Numbered from the stretch's first letter, positions 25,138 through 36,802 are shown. The stretch is DNA of 64,000 bases from Rotaria sordida (GCA_905250125.1 CAJNOL010000025.1:250666-314665); one strand, 5' to 3'. Notes: generated by a model from the sequence alone, not told the origin. Translations and numbers: made by a program.

Positions 25138-28100
25138 ATGACATCACTTACACCAAAACCATCTCAAATTGAATCATGGGATCGTTTACCATCCGATTGG
25201 CATAATGATGAACGTATGGACGCATTATTTGCTTTTTTTAAAGATCGTGATTTAAATCCTGTTCATTATGATGCTAAAATGAAATTTTGGAGTGAAACAA
25301 TAATAAATTATTGTGAAGATCATGGTCTTTTACAAATTGATATTCCAACAATTGTTTCACGTTTCCGTCGTAAAGGAAAAACTTCAAAATGTCTTGATAA
25401 AATATTTGAAGAATTAATAAAACAAAATCGTCTTATATCAACAAGTGATTATACATATTCACAACAATCATCATGGGTATCATGGACATTTAATAAATTA
25501 GCAAGTCCACTTACAAGTTGGATGTCAACTAAAACACCAATTGATCAAGAAGTTTTTATTATTAAAGAACTTGTTGATGTAAGAAATAAGAAATTATTTT
25601 TTTTTTAATAAATAAAACAAAACAAAAACAAGAATTTTTTTTTTTGTCTATTTTAGAAAAAAGCTCAGCAAGTTATTGAAACATTGCAATCAAATGTTTA
25701 TGTTCCAACATTTGATTGTGTTATTTCATTTAGTTCATTTATTGATATATGTCGTCGATGTGCATTATTTGATGAAAATTCAATTAATTTAATTATATCA
25801 GCATTAATAAGAGATAAAAAAATTTTAATTGATTATATTGGAGATACAAAAAATGTTAAAGTAAAGGAAAAAATAATAATAATAATGAAAAGCTTAATTT
25901 TAAATTAACTTTTTTTTTAGGTTGTTAAATTTGTTGCACCTGGAACATCTAACGTTCGACCAATAACTGAAATAGAAAATAGTGTTCTTTTGTAAGAAAA
26001 AAAAAGACAATTTTTTTCATCATTAAAAATTTTTCTATTAAATTTTATTTAGATTACGTCATTCAAAAGAACGTTTAGAAGAACAATTAAAAAAATCTGA
26101 TCAACAAATTGAAGGGTAAAATAAATTTATATGAGTGCATTGCAACTTTTTTGTACAATGGGTACTTTCTAGTATCTACGCAATAATTTTCATTCCAATC
26201 GAACGATTTAAAAATTTAAAAAAAAAATCTATTCCTCTCGTAGTCCCATACATGTACACCAAATTCTATGTTTCCATCTTGTCTCGTTCTTAAGTTATAT
26301 GGTTGCCAGTTAGAAAAAAAACGGCATTTTTAGATGAGGCGTATGTAACTGAGATGGCTCCAGAACCGAGATCAGAACCAACACATTTTTATTGGGAGTG
26401 ATATCTTTTATGGTGAAGTAAGGCTTGCATTAGAAAATGATATCACATTTTTTACTAATATATTTATTACTAAGCGCGATACCAGAACCAAAAGTCTCTT
26501 CTCTGATCGGAACTGGAAACAATTTTTCTTTGAACAAGATCAAAAACGATTGGTCCCGCTCATCACTAGTTCGTTTACTGTTGCTCTGACATTCGATGAC
26601 AGACATTTTTCTTTTTTTTCGTATGTGCAATGACACAAAGCCACCGCTTGTCCATGCTAGGAAAGACTTGACTAGAAAACCAATATACCAAATAATATAG
26701 AACTTTTTAAGTAAACTTTTTTTTTTATAAAAATGTTTACCTTTTCTTATTTCTATATGAAAGAGGAATCGGAGTATATAAAAAATAGTATATTTACTCA
26801 CTTTGTAGAGTGACATTTTGAAACTTGTTTGGTCTAGAATTCACAAATAGTTGTTCTGGTTTCATTCAAATTTTCAGATTAAGTAGAACTGAAAAAAAGT
26901 TATATTAGTAATAACAATTTCAATTCTGTAGTTTTTGCTGTTCCGAATATATTCAAATTATACCAAAAAATGTACAGTGACGTTTTTTTTCTGCAGATAT
27001 CTCCAGTTAAAACGACTAAAAAAATATTCTTTTCAAGTATAATTTAATTCAGAAGAATTTGGTGAACAAATGTGAATGTATTGTGAACTGTTCGTAACTA
27101 ATTACTTTCCATGCAAAGCTGCAAAAATTACTCGAACCTTTACATAGTGTAAAATCAATTTATTCATTGAATTAAGCAGAAATTGAACTTTACACCGTGT
27201 ATCTTGTTTTATATTCAGTAAAGTGTTAGAAAACTTTTACTACATAACATAGACATAAAATCTAATCAAATGTGATACTCAGAAATTTTTCATTTTTTCC
27301 CACCGTTTGTACCAAAAAGTCGCGATTCACTCATATATATATATATAATCATCAGAAAAAAAATGCCTTCATTTATTTAGATTACTTACGGATATTCGTC
27401 GTCATTTAAAAAATAGTAATCGCACAGCAGCTATGAAATTATTACGTAAGAAAAAGATACTTGAACGTGAACATGACAAAAAAGAGAGTACTGTTGAACA
27501 TCTTAATACTGTTTTAACACAAATTGAACAAACAGATTGTTCATCATTGGTAAAAAATTAGCTTTATTCTCTTGACAGAAACAAAAATTTTCTTTTTTTT
27601 TCTTTTTTTCTTTTATTTCAAGGTGATTAATGCTTATTCATCAGGTGTTCAAGCTCATAAAGAATTATTACGTAAAAATGGTCTTACACCAGATGCAGTT
27701 GAAGACATGATCGATGAAGTACATGATGTAAGAAGATTTATCTTTTCATGGAACTCTGATATTAGATATCACCTTTGCTAAGATTTTGATATCATACTTG
27801 TCAGCTTGTTGAATAGATCTAAACGAAACAAGTGATTCGTTATCTACGATTCTTAATGAATTTATCGTCTATTTTTTTTAAGTTGTCGGCAATTCAAGGA
27901 TTGTGTAAAATTGGTGTTTTTTGTCACGGTCAGATAGAGCTCGTCAGGTGTTGTTTTCGACATGTTCAAATGATATTTTAGTAGTGAAACTTATGAAACT
28001 TAGGTTTAAAAAAAAATCATAAAAACTTATAAAAATTGAACCACATCAAAAGCATCAAGTTTCGGTAGTCTCAATATTTATCAGAATTTTTTTTTGATTT

Positions 28101-29373
28101 TGCTCCTCATATAGTTACATGATTTTTGAAAAATATTGTTTGATTGTTAAGAAAATCGTTTTTCTCAATATGATAGCAAAACACTATAAACACGTGTTTG
28201 TATTCAAAGATTTTAACCATCAGAATTTCAGTTGTGAATGAAATGAACATCATATTTAGAATCAGCCAAAAAATCCGCATCGAATTGTATACTCAATGCT
28301 TAAAATTAAATTTCGATGCAGATTTTTCCGATGATTCTGATCATAATGTTCGTTTCATGGTAACCGATATTTCTGATGGTCAAAATCTTTGAATACCAAC
28401 CAACTCATGTTTAGAGCCCGTCGGGTTCAAAATTTTCGAACCCAGGTCTGACCTCGATTAACGGAATGTTTTCAGATCCGGACTCGGGAGGATCCACATT
28501 GGGGACCAACCCAATGGATACTACCAGTGTTCATTTCATTTTGCTGTCATGTTAAAAAAAAAACGATTTTCTTAACAATCAAACAATATTTTTCAAAAAT
28601 CATGTAACCATATGAGAAGTAAAATCAAAAGAAAATTCCGATAAATATTGAAACTACCGAAAATTGATGCTTTTGGTGTATCTCAATTTTTATAGGTTTT
28701 TACGATTTTTTTTTAAAATCTAATTTTCATAAGTTTCACTACTAAATTGTCGTTTGAATGTATGAAAAATAACATTCGATGAACTCTGTCTAACCATAAC
28801 CAAAAATGCAAAAAAAAATTTTTGCTCAAATTTCGAACTATCGACATCTTACATGCATTTTATTAGATAAAATTTAGTCCATATCCTATGTTCGAATCAT
28901 TGTAGAATTCTATAAACATTATAGTGCGATGATAAAGAGGATTCAGTTTTGAAATAGGTTTTTTTTCTCTTTGAATATGAATTCTTTTTTTTTTTAATAA
29001 CAGATGCTCGATACACAAAATGAATTAGATGAAGCACTTAGTCGACCAGTTGTTAATGATACAACTGACATGACAGAATTAGAAACTGAACTTGAAGAAT
29101 TATTAAATCAACCAATACCACCAACAGTAACAACTCCTGTTCCAAGTAATAAAGAAATAATTACTACATCTATAACTGATGAAGCTATAAAAACACCTGA
29201 ACAAGATCCATTTGCTGATCTTGAATTACGTCTTCAAAAATTAGGTGTTCAAGAATGTAAGTTCTAATTAATTAATGTTTTAAAAACAAAAAAACTTCAT
29301 AATCTATTTGTCAAATCTTTTTCTTTTAGCGACACCACATAAAGTAGCTGACATAGCATCATCAAGTCATTAA
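25138..29373 (+). CDS. CHMP7: charged multivesicular body protein 7
   Basis: ESCRT-III-related protein that recruits ESCRT-III to the inner nuclear membrane for nuclear envelope sealing, and also acts in endosomal sorting. Exons: 25138-25578, 25657-25860, 25921-25991, 26053-26115, 27381-27549, 27623-27727, 29004-29256 and 29330-29373, all phases consistent, 449 residues (human CHMP7 is about 453). The N-terminal half (LPSDWHNDERMDALFAFF, then the WVSWTFNKL segment) matches the winged-helix ESCRT-II-like region. The C-terminal half is the basic helical ESCRT-III core (RHLKNSNRTAAMKLLRKKK, QAHKELLRKNGLTPDAVED), followed by an acidic tail with DPFADLELRLQKLGV. Two introns, 26116-27380 and 27728-29003, exceed 1.2 kb, and each holds a DNA element; the other introns are 60-80 bp. 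Confidence 0.9.
26128..27339. mobile_element. TIR element filling a CHMP7 intron
   Basis: The left end tatatgagtgcattgcaact, then ttttttgtacaatgggt, is mirrored on the right by the reverse complement tatatgagtgaatcgcgact, then ttttggtacaaacggtg. The TIRs are about 35 bp. The 1.2-kb interior has no transposase frame. The element fills the whole intron except short splice flanks. Confidence 0.65.
27905..28812. mobile_element. nested foldback element in CHMP7 intron
   Basis: Outer arms of about 250 bp run from 27,905-28,165 and 28,558-28,812. Landmarks on the left are gtcagatagagctc, tttagtagtgaaact, cgatttttgaaaaatattg-type and gattgttaagaaaatcg; all recur reversed on the right. Inside, a second inverted repeat (28,199-28,394) pairs ttcaaagattttaaccatca with tgatggtcaaaatctttgaa. 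A GC-richer asymmetric block (28,410-28,530, with cccgtcgggttc) lies between. No open frame of note. Confidence 0.75.
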
Positions 29374-29759
29374 TATCGTATGTAAAATATTACGTTGTAT
29401 TTATACTTTAATGTTTTTTTTCTTACAAAAAGAGTCTTTTAACTGTAAAAATGTGTATTGTGTTTTTTTTTATTATTGTATTCATTGATTTGTGTAGCAT
29501 TCTAATATGATTCTAGACGAAGAATATACCCTTAGCATTAGAAATGCTCTCAGACAATGGCATTTGTCTTCCGTGTCCTTGTAAAATAATCGTATTATTT
29601 TTCAGTGAATAAGATTAATACCTACAAAAAAGAATGTATAAACTTTACAAGCATAGGTGGCCTTTGCTATTGATGTGGAAAGATAAAAATTAATTATCAT
29701 GTACAGCTATTCTGTGTTTCTTTTTTTTTCTGTATTGTTTATTGTTTTGATTCATATAT
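29374..29759. other. spacer between CHMP7 and the carboxypeptidase gene
   Basis: A 386-bp spacer holding the CHMP7 3' untranslated region and presumably the 5' region of the next gene. A T-rich tract ending near 29,740 precedes the next start. Nothing else seen. Confidence 0.4.
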
Positions 29760-31127
29760 ATGGTTCATAATATACAATTGTTTCTTTTCTTTGTGGTTTT
29801 TTTAAACTATTTACAAGCCGAAGAAATTTGGTTTGTTAAATTTTCATATAAACATAATTATTTATCACGCATTGAAAAAACATTTCCATTAATTGATCTA
29901 CTTCAATATGATTATGATCAATCATCATGTATTTTTCTTGTACCACAGAATTATTTATTAAATTTTGCTCGTTTTATACAACAACACAATGGTTTCTATC
30001 GAATTATGTTGGATAATACAAAAGATACATTGAAAAAATTTCAATTAAGATCAAAACGATGGACTCCATCCGATAATCCATTAGATAAAACTTTTTATCA
30101 ACATTTTCTTTCATACGATGAACAACAAAATTGGTATAATTTACTTGCAAACTCTTCATTAACGAAAAAATTTATTCGTTTGCATACAATTGGTTATACA
30201 TATGAAAATCGTTCACTTACTGTTGTACAAATTCATTCTAAATATCGTCGTCGATATAAACAACAACAACAACGTCGTAAACTTTCTGTATTTATTGATG
30301 GAGGTATGCATGCACGAGAATGGTTATCAATAGGTGTAGCAAACTTTGTTCTTATACAATTTCTTACATTAAAAGAAAACAATCTTAAAGTTCAAAGAAT
30401 TTTACGTCATTTTGATATATTTGTTTTATCAATGATGAATCCAGATGGTTATGAATATTCACGAACACATAATCGTCTTTGGAGAAAAAATCGTTCACCA
30501 ACAATTGTATCAGATTATTGGGATATTGATGAATCTTGTTGTGGTGTTGATCTTAATCGAAATTTTCCCTATCAATGGGATAGTATATATGGTTCTTCAA
30601 ATCATCCATGTTCACATTCATATCGTGGATCACATCCATCATCAGAGAGTGAAGTACAAAGTGTTGTTAATTTTCTTCAAACAAATACATATTCTCGTAA
30701 TAAATTTTATGCTTATTTTAATTTACATGCTTACGGACGATTTTGGTTATTACCATGGACTTATTCAACATTAAATAAAGTACAGAATTATGAAGATTTA
30801 TTAAAAAGATGTAATCAAATTGCATCAAATGTTATGAATCAAACATATAAAGTTGGACAAGCATCGTTTTTATTATATCCATGTAGTGGAACAAGTATTG
30901 ATTTTGCTGCGACATTAATGCCACATTCAATGACTTTGGAATTGTCGCCTACATTTAAGGGTTTACCAATGTGTTTTGAAACAAATCAAACTGTTGATCA
31001 CAATTGTACTGTTGGTTTTTTAGCTGGTCCTGAAGTAATTGAAATAGACGGAACGGAAGTTTTTAATGCTATTGTTGAATATTTAGATTCTATTATACAA
31101 GATTATTTTCTTTCACGCAATACATAA
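29760..31127 (+). CDS. secreted zinc carboxypeptidase, M14A (A/B type)
   Basis: Digestive-type metallocarboxypeptidase in one exon, 455 residues. A signal peptide (hydrophobic LFLFFVVFL, residues 7-15) is followed by an activation propeptide and a basic site SKRW near residue 100 where the propeptide is probably cut. The zinc ligands are His184 and Glu187 (MHAREW) and His323 (NLHAYG). The substrate carboxylate pocket is Asn266-Arg267 in DLNRNFPYQW. The position equivalent to bovine Tyr248 is Tyr373, and Ile380 (SGTSIDF) sits where Ile255 defines A-type specificity for hydrophobic C-terminal residues. The general base is probably Glu394 in MTLELSP. The loop after it has a Cys-rich insertion (residues 405-416) not usual in vertebrate enzymes. 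The stop codon overlaps an AATAAA signal (31126-31131), and the next gene begins only 85 bp later. Confidence 0.9.
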   Translation: MVHNIQLFLFFVVFLNYLQAEEIWFVKFSYKHNYLSRIEKTFPLIDLLQYDYDQSSCIFLVPQNYLLNFARFIQQHNGFYRIMLDNTKDTLKKFQLRSKRWTPSDNPLDKTFYQHFLSYDEQQNWYNLLANSSLTKKFIRLHTIGYTYENRSLTVVQIHSKYRRRYKQQQQRRKLSVFIDGGMHAREWLSIGVANFVLIQFLTLKENNLKVQRILRHFDIFVLSMMNPDGYEYSRTHNRLWRKNRSPTIVSDYWDIDESCCGVDLNRNFPYQWDSIYGSSNHPCSHSYRGSHPSSESEVQSVVNFLQTNTYSRNKFYAYFNLHAYGRFWLLPWTYSTLNKVQNYEDLLKRCNQIASNVMNQTYKVGQASFLLYPCSGTSIDFAATLMPHSMTLELSPTFKGLPMCFETNQTVDHNCTVGFLAGPEVIEIDGTEVFNAIVEYLDSIIQDYFLSRNT

Positions 31128-31171
31128 TAAAACATTCTTACAAAAAAAAGAATTTCTATCTTTTTTTATTC

Positions 31172-31184
31172 TATTCTCTTTCAG
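31172..31184 (+). promoter_or_regulatory. candidate trans-splice acceptor upstream of RSL24D1
   Basis: A pyrimidine-rich tract ending ctattctctttcag lies 28 bases before the RSL24D1 start and about 57 bases after the carboxypeptidase stop and its overlapping AATAAA. No upstream exon or donor fits a cis intron in so short a space. This is the arrangement expected of a spliced-leader acceptor in a polycistron. Confidence 0.5.
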
Positions 31185-31212
31185 ACTATAAAGAAAACAT
31201 CTAATAAAGAAT

Positions 31213-33659
31213 ATGCGTCTCGAAACGTGTTATTATTGTTCATCAACGATTTGGCCTGGTCATGGGATTCAATTTGTACGAAATGATTGCAAAGTAAAAG
31301 ACTGTTTTGCTTTTTTCTATCATCTCTATTTTTTTGTTTCAAAAAATAGATCTTTCGATTTTGTCGGTCACGTTGTCATCGTGCATTTAAGAAGAAATGG
31401 AATCCACGTAAATCACGATGGACAAAAGCACACAGAAAATTTACTGGAAAAGATTTAGCAACAGATCCAACATTTGAATTTGAAAAACGTCGTAATGAAC
31501 CGGTGAAATATAATCGTGAATTATGGCAAAATACACGTACGATAAGAAAATTTAATAAATAAATACTAAAGAAAAAAAAATCTTTTCGTATTTAGTCCAA
31601 GCGATGGAAAGAGTCGAAGAAGTTCGTACTAAACGAGAACGACATCATATTATGAAACGGTAAATCTCTTTTTTTAATTTCGAGTAGATGTGCTGAGTGT
31701 CCCAAAAGTTCACGTGAATACAAGCGATTTAGTAGCTTTTTTATAATATTCTTTTCTTATCCTATGGCCTCTATAGGAACCATTTTATAGGGTGAGTGTG
31801 AATGTAGGTGTGTATAATTGAGTTGGGTGAATAGGTGAGTATTACATTCAGTCACATACACAGCGTATGACCTGAGTGTGGCGTTCATGCATTTGCATGA
31901 ATCATGTTATCTTGCTTGCTTTGTTATAAATTTCAGGAAATTTTTCCAATAAAAAAGAATAACGAATGCATTACGTATTTAAAATGTTGATGCGTGACGA
32001 ATTTGGTTCGAACTTTTTCTGTGTATATGAGGAGCGTTAAGATTCATGCTATTGAGGGAATTGTCCTTCTGAATCGTCAGATGTAGCCAAAGGCAAGATA
32101 GGGTTAATTTATTTTCATTATTGGTTCTTATTTTGAATTCAAACAAATGTTTATATATATTTTATACACATAGGTTTTCACTTAATATTTACCGATAAGT
32201 TGTTTCAACGAAAAAATTCAATTTTGTGAACCTTCTTTGTGAAGTTGTTGGACAAGTTATACCTTGTATGATTTCATCGAAAGATATTAAGTCATAACTC
32301 GGCCTAATATTTTTCGTGAAATAAGGCAGGGTATTGCAACAACTCGCACATTCGATAATGAAACATTTTCGCAAGCATTCTGAACTTCATCCATTTACTA
32401 CTATACTAATTTTGCAAAAACGTTGAAAAGTATTCCTAGTAGAGTCTATGCCTGGTGTTTGTAGATCAAATGCGACTTGGACTTCCCTTTCACAACGATA
32501 GATGACTTAAATTTAGCCTTAACAAAACTTCAAAGAATATACTATGATATTATTAAAAAGATATATAAATCGCTTGAATTGTTTAAGCGTTACTCACGTA
32601 AACGTTCCATACGAACATTTGTGGCACCTTGTACATCAGTCATTTCGGGCAAAATGGGACATACCCACTTTTCATTTGATTTTGATTCCTTTCAAGGGTT
32701 ATTTCTCTAAATCAGGGTTCTTTGGCATAGACATATATAAAAATATTAGCTCTTTCAGCTGAATATTAATTATAAAAAGTAATAAACAAATATTTCTCTA
32801 AACATAAGAGACAAAAATCTGAAAACTTCAGAATAGGTTCTAAGGCACGAATCGCATCTGTAGTAAAATTTTCATCAAGATCGGACTCTAAAAATCTTCT
32901 TCTTAAAAATTGATTTTTTAGAGATTCTATCAAGTCTCGCAACAAAACTTTTTGTATTATTATCACCGGGAGATTCTGAAGAAGGATTTGACTTTGTTTA
33001 GAATTGGTGTGGATTTTCTCATTCTGTTAAAAAAGCATTTTTTCGATTTGTACCGTTTTATAGTTTTCTACGGACGATAATATTTTAGTTTTGAAAAATG
33101 CTGCCTCAATTCGGACTTTTTGTTTTAAACTACAATGCATAAAGTGAAAGCTGATGTCCATTTTAACGTTCATTTTTTTAGTGATAACTCCTCTGAACAA
33201 TGATCTCTAGCGGTGATATTTTCAGAATATCTAGAGTAACTTGACATACATGTAACAAATAAAAATTAGCTTTAGGAAAGTTTAGTATCTCGAGATATAT
33301 GTATTTTAATTTTGCAAATTCATATCACTAGCAAATGATTTTACTCATAAATGTATAATTATTTATTTTTGTTTAGACTTCGACAAGGTACATTTGATCG
33401 AAAAGCAGCTGATTTACGTGAAGTACGTGATTATATTCATCTTGTACGAGCACCTAATGCTACAAAACCCATGGAAGAAATTGAAATGGTACAAAAAGCA
33501 ATAGCTAAGCGTGAAGAAGCTGGAGAACTTTTAACAAAAGTTGGAACAACAGTAGCGACAACGAAAAAATTAAGTGCACTACGTCGTCGTGCACCAAAAA
33601 TTGACGTTATTATCGAAACGTCGGATACAGAACAAATGATTGCCGAAGACGTGGAATAA
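31213..33659 (+). CDS. RSL24D1: ribosome biogenesis protein RLP24 (L24-like)
   Basis: RLP24/RSL24D1, a placeholder for ribosomal protein eL24 on nuclear pre-60S particles, exchanged in the cytoplasm. Exons: 31213-31293, 31350-31536, 31596-31659 and 33377-33659, with matching phases, 204 residues. The zinc-binding cysteines are Cys6 and Cys9 (ETCYYC) and the pair in [10 protein letters not shown]. The core [14 protein letters not shown] and [18 protein letters not shown] are diagnostic, followed by [13 protein letters not shown] and IHLVRAP. The C-terminal tail after LVRAP is about 40 residues longer than the human protein (163 residues) and ends acidic. The last intron (1.7 kb) contains dispersed repeat copy B. 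Confidence 0.92.
32665..33355. repeat. dispersed repeat, copy B (in RSL24D1 intron)
   Basis: Second copy of the repeat at 10,490-11,215, in the same orientation relative to the window, sharing the same ordered landmarks (tcatttgattttgattcctt, tagctctttcagc, cataagagacaaaaatct, gatttttta-gagattct, gatttta-tcata). It ends just before the acceptor of the last RSL24D1 exon. Confidence 0.75.
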
Positions 33660-33807
33660 TCGATTTTGTTTTGTTTTATTTATTTTTTTGTTATTCTTTG
33701 TTTAAAACAATTAGAAAAACAATAAAATCTCACTGTATCGATGTTTATAAATAAAAAAGACACCACGAAAAAGAACCTTTGTTTCTTTTCTTTAAATTTT
33801 CTTCTAA

Positions 33808-33821
33808 TTTTTCTATTGAAG
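33808..33821 (+). promoter_or_regulatory. candidate trans-splice acceptor upstream of SDHAF1
   Basis: A tract reading cttctaatttttctattgaag ends eight bases before the SDHAF1 start. AATAAA signals for the upstream RSL24D1 gene precede it near 33,720. An out-of-frame ATG (33822) sits between site and start, which weakens the case a little. Confidence 0.4.
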
Positions 33822-33828
33822 ATGATAT

Positions 33829-34080
33829 ATGTCTGTTCGTCGTTCTAAACTTGCACTAGATGTTCTTCGTCTTTATGCTGAATATATGCGTTTAAGTCGG
33901 CAAGTACAAGGTTTAAGAGATATAGCACGTATTGAATTTAAACAATATAAAGATCTTAAGCCAAAAGATAATCTTATTTATATTGAATATCTCATTCGAC
34001 GAGGTAAATCTCAATTAGCAACACTTAAAGGTCAAGGTGTTACATCAATACAATTATCATCACAAAAATTCAAACAATGA
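33829..34080 (+). CDS. SDHAF1: succinate dehydrogenase assembly factor 1
   Basis: Small mitochondrial matrix LYR-family protein that helps insert iron-sulfur clusters into the SDHB subunit of complex II. Single exon, 83 residues. The family pattern is recognisable: LDVLRLYAEYMRL near the N-terminus, IARIEFKQYKDLKPKD in the middle, and IEYLIRRGKSQLATLKG, which matches the conserved IEYLxRRGxxQL of SDHAF1. The LYR tripeptide itself reads Leu-Tyr-Ala: the Arg is replaced, though an Arg lies two residues before Leu. The last two bases of the stop region overlap the next gene: TGA at 34078-34080 shares ATGA with the TAMM41 start at 34077. The two products are both mitochondrial and probably share a transcript. 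Confidence 0.85.
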   Translation: MSVRRSKLALDVLRLYAEYMRLSRQVQGLRDIARIEFKQYKDLKPKDNLIYIEYLIRRGKSQLATLKGQGVTSIQLSSQKFKQ

Positions 34081-36756
34081 TTGAATCTTTATCAAATATT
34101 CTCGCTAATTTTCCATCAACTTATATAATAAATGGACAAAATAATCAACAACATATAACATTTGCATTTGGTTATGGTTCTGGTGTTTTAAAACAACAAC
34201 AAGATATAAAAAAATCAACAATTCAAAATCAAATTGATCTTATTTTCGTTGTCAATAATTCATTTAAATTTCATGAAGAAAATCTTAAATTAAATCCACA
34301 TCATTATTCATTTTTAAGACATTTTGGTGTATCAACAATAACACGTATACAAGAAACAAGAGGAGCTAGAATTTATTTTAATCCATATATAAAATTTAAT
34401 AATGATTCGAATACACTTTATAAATATGGAATTATTTCACGAAAACATCTTATTAGAGATTTACTTGATTGGGAAACACTTTATGTTGCTGGTCGTCTTC
34501 AAGTTAGTTTTTTTTTAATGTTTTTGATTCATTAGATTATGTGTATCACATGAGCATTGACTCAACTAGACCTTAAAAATTCTCAATATCCGAACATATC
34601 TTTTTATACTATTCGAAACATAGGCGGCAGAAAGTTGAGAATCTAGGGTAGACTCAACAATCTTTATAAGATTCTCACCCGGAAATTTAAGAATGAGAAA
34701 GGAGACGAATTATTTTATGCTATTTAGATGGAACATAGTTAATACTTTTTTGTTCTAACGCACATTGTGCACTATATAAAGTTGGTGCGGTTTAGAAAAA
34801 ATTCGCATCTTTGCATTAAAAAAAAACGTGTACTGGAAGAAACACGCTAAAATTTATCTTACATTAGTGTCGACTCTCGAAAAAAGAGTTTTCGATGTTC
34901 TTTACTGAAAAACAGAATAATGATGAAGCAGCAGCGTTCACAAAAAAAAATGAAATTTCATTCTCGATTCGCTCACTTTATTGAAAACGTTTCTTAGATA
35001 TGTAAGTTTAGCAAATAAAGGTAAAGAAAACTTTCGGCAGCTTGTAATTTATCTTACTCAGATTTCCAGTAGAGTTCTTCTTCACTACTAACAAAAGTGT
35101 ACTACTTCAAGCCATTGACAATGTGAGATCGAATATTTAATCACATAAAATGCAATATTTTCTGAAGAATGTTTTCTAAATCTGCTTTACTCTAAAAATA
35201 CTACTATTTGCTGTTGAAGATGGCAAAAGATTCCGACATTTGTACGAGAATTTCGATGCACTGCATAAATCTATCGATCTGATGGAATGAGAAACAAATG
35301 TTTGAGTTTACCCTAACCTACGATACCGAGATCTAAGATAAACTTCAGCCTTTCTAAGTCTTGTGATTCCACTGCTCATACTTCGAAACGTTTGTGTCTA
35401 TTAAAAGAAAAACACTAGTCGACGAAGAACAGAAAAATTTTGTTTCAAACTGTAAAAACGTCAAGATTCAATAGATGTTCAAAATCGTTCGTTATTTATG
35501 ATTGAAGACATGTGACTATTGATAAAACATTTTTAGATCTTTGAATAAATCAGTAGAATTAAATGTGTTCTAAAATCAAAAGTAATCATAGTGTAAAAAG
35601 TTCATTCATTCGATACATTAGACTACATATTCTATTAGAAATCTTAAGATTCTTCAACAATGGTCGGATTCCATGAGGTCTGAACTCACTGAGTTCATAG
35701 AACTGTAGAAACTCTCGAGAGAGTGTGAATGTGGGCGTGGATATGGATTTAGCTGTCGTTTTTCTGTTTTCTCTATACATACACCTACACCCATATTTGA
35801 ATATCCATGGAAAAGATTATATTGTATATTTCTCATCTCGCATGACATGTCTAGTATCATGAGTTTCTGGATGTAAGACATCACTATAGTTGTTCAAAAT
35901 TTGTGGGTAAGCTATACGACATGATGTCATTTTCGTTTGAAACGTTAGGGTTGCTTCAGTTGTCGAAGTTGCTCAAGTTTCGAAACTTGCTTGAGTTCCG
36001 TGATTTTCGAGGGTACTATAAGTTCAGAACTCACTGAATCCGAACACGTTTCAGATTCTTCTTAAGATTGTTAAGATGATGCTAATAGATGCTCGTTATC
36101 ATTGATTTTTATTTGGATTTTTTGAAATTTTCTTATCATAATTATTCTTTTAGAAACCAGTTAGTGTCATACAAATTGATCAAAACGATCAAGATTTAAT
36201 CTATGCACTTAAAACGAATTTAAATAGCGCATTACATGTTGCTTTACTTCTGTTACCTGAAGAATTTACATTAAAAGATTTATTTCTTAAAATAACAGCT
36301 CTTTCATATCAAGGTGATTTTCGTATGTATATTGGAGAAAATAAAAATAAAATATCAAATATAGTTCTACCACAAATTGATTTATTTATTAATCTTTATT
36401 CAAATTTAATATTAAATGATACACATTTACATTGGAATAAAAATCGAACATTAGATACAATTGTTAAACAAGATGTAACACCAATAGCAATATTTACACG
36501 TTTACTTGCTTTACCTAAACATGTTATTAATAATATAATGGAATTAACAACATTAAAAACAAGACAATATCAAGATACAGAAGAAGTGATTAGAAAATTA
36601 TGTCTTAGTACACAACGAACAGAAAAAATTGAATATGCTGTACGATCAATTGTTAAAAGATCAAGTTTAACACAAACATTTAAGGGTCTTTTAACTGCTG
36701 GTTTTATTCGTAGTACTCGTTATGCTTTAGCGAAATTAAAAAAGATGATACGTTGA
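34077..36756 (+). CDS. TAMM41: mitochondrial phosphatidate cytidylyltransferase (Tam41)
   Basis: Matrix-side enzyme making CDP-diacylglycerol from phosphatidic acid and CTP, the first committed step to cardiolipin. Two exons, 34077-34502 and 36154-36756, both phase 0, 342 residues. The nucleotidyltransferase motif FAFGYGSGV is at about residues 29-37, followed by the acidic pair in QIDLIFVV. Other signatures are LRHFGVSTITRIQE, KYGIISRKHLIRDLLDW, LYVAGRLQKPV across the splice, and LSYQGDFRMYIGE. The C-terminal SSLTQTFKGLLTAG matches family members. The start is fixed by homology at MIESLSNILANFP and overlaps the SDHAF1 stop by ATGA. A possible acceptor (tctcaattag, ending at 34018) inside the SDHAF1 frame could give a separate trans-spliced message. 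The single intron is 1.65 kb and contains no feature I can define. Confidence 0.92.
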
Positions 36757-36802
36757 TTTTTATTCATGATTTTTGTTTTGTTTTTCTAAAAAAATAAATA
36801 TA

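Noticed and set aside
26430-26816. 128-codon minus-strand frame in a CHMP7 intron
   Set aside because: Lies within a TIR element, has no recognisable transposase features and no conserved-looking pattern.
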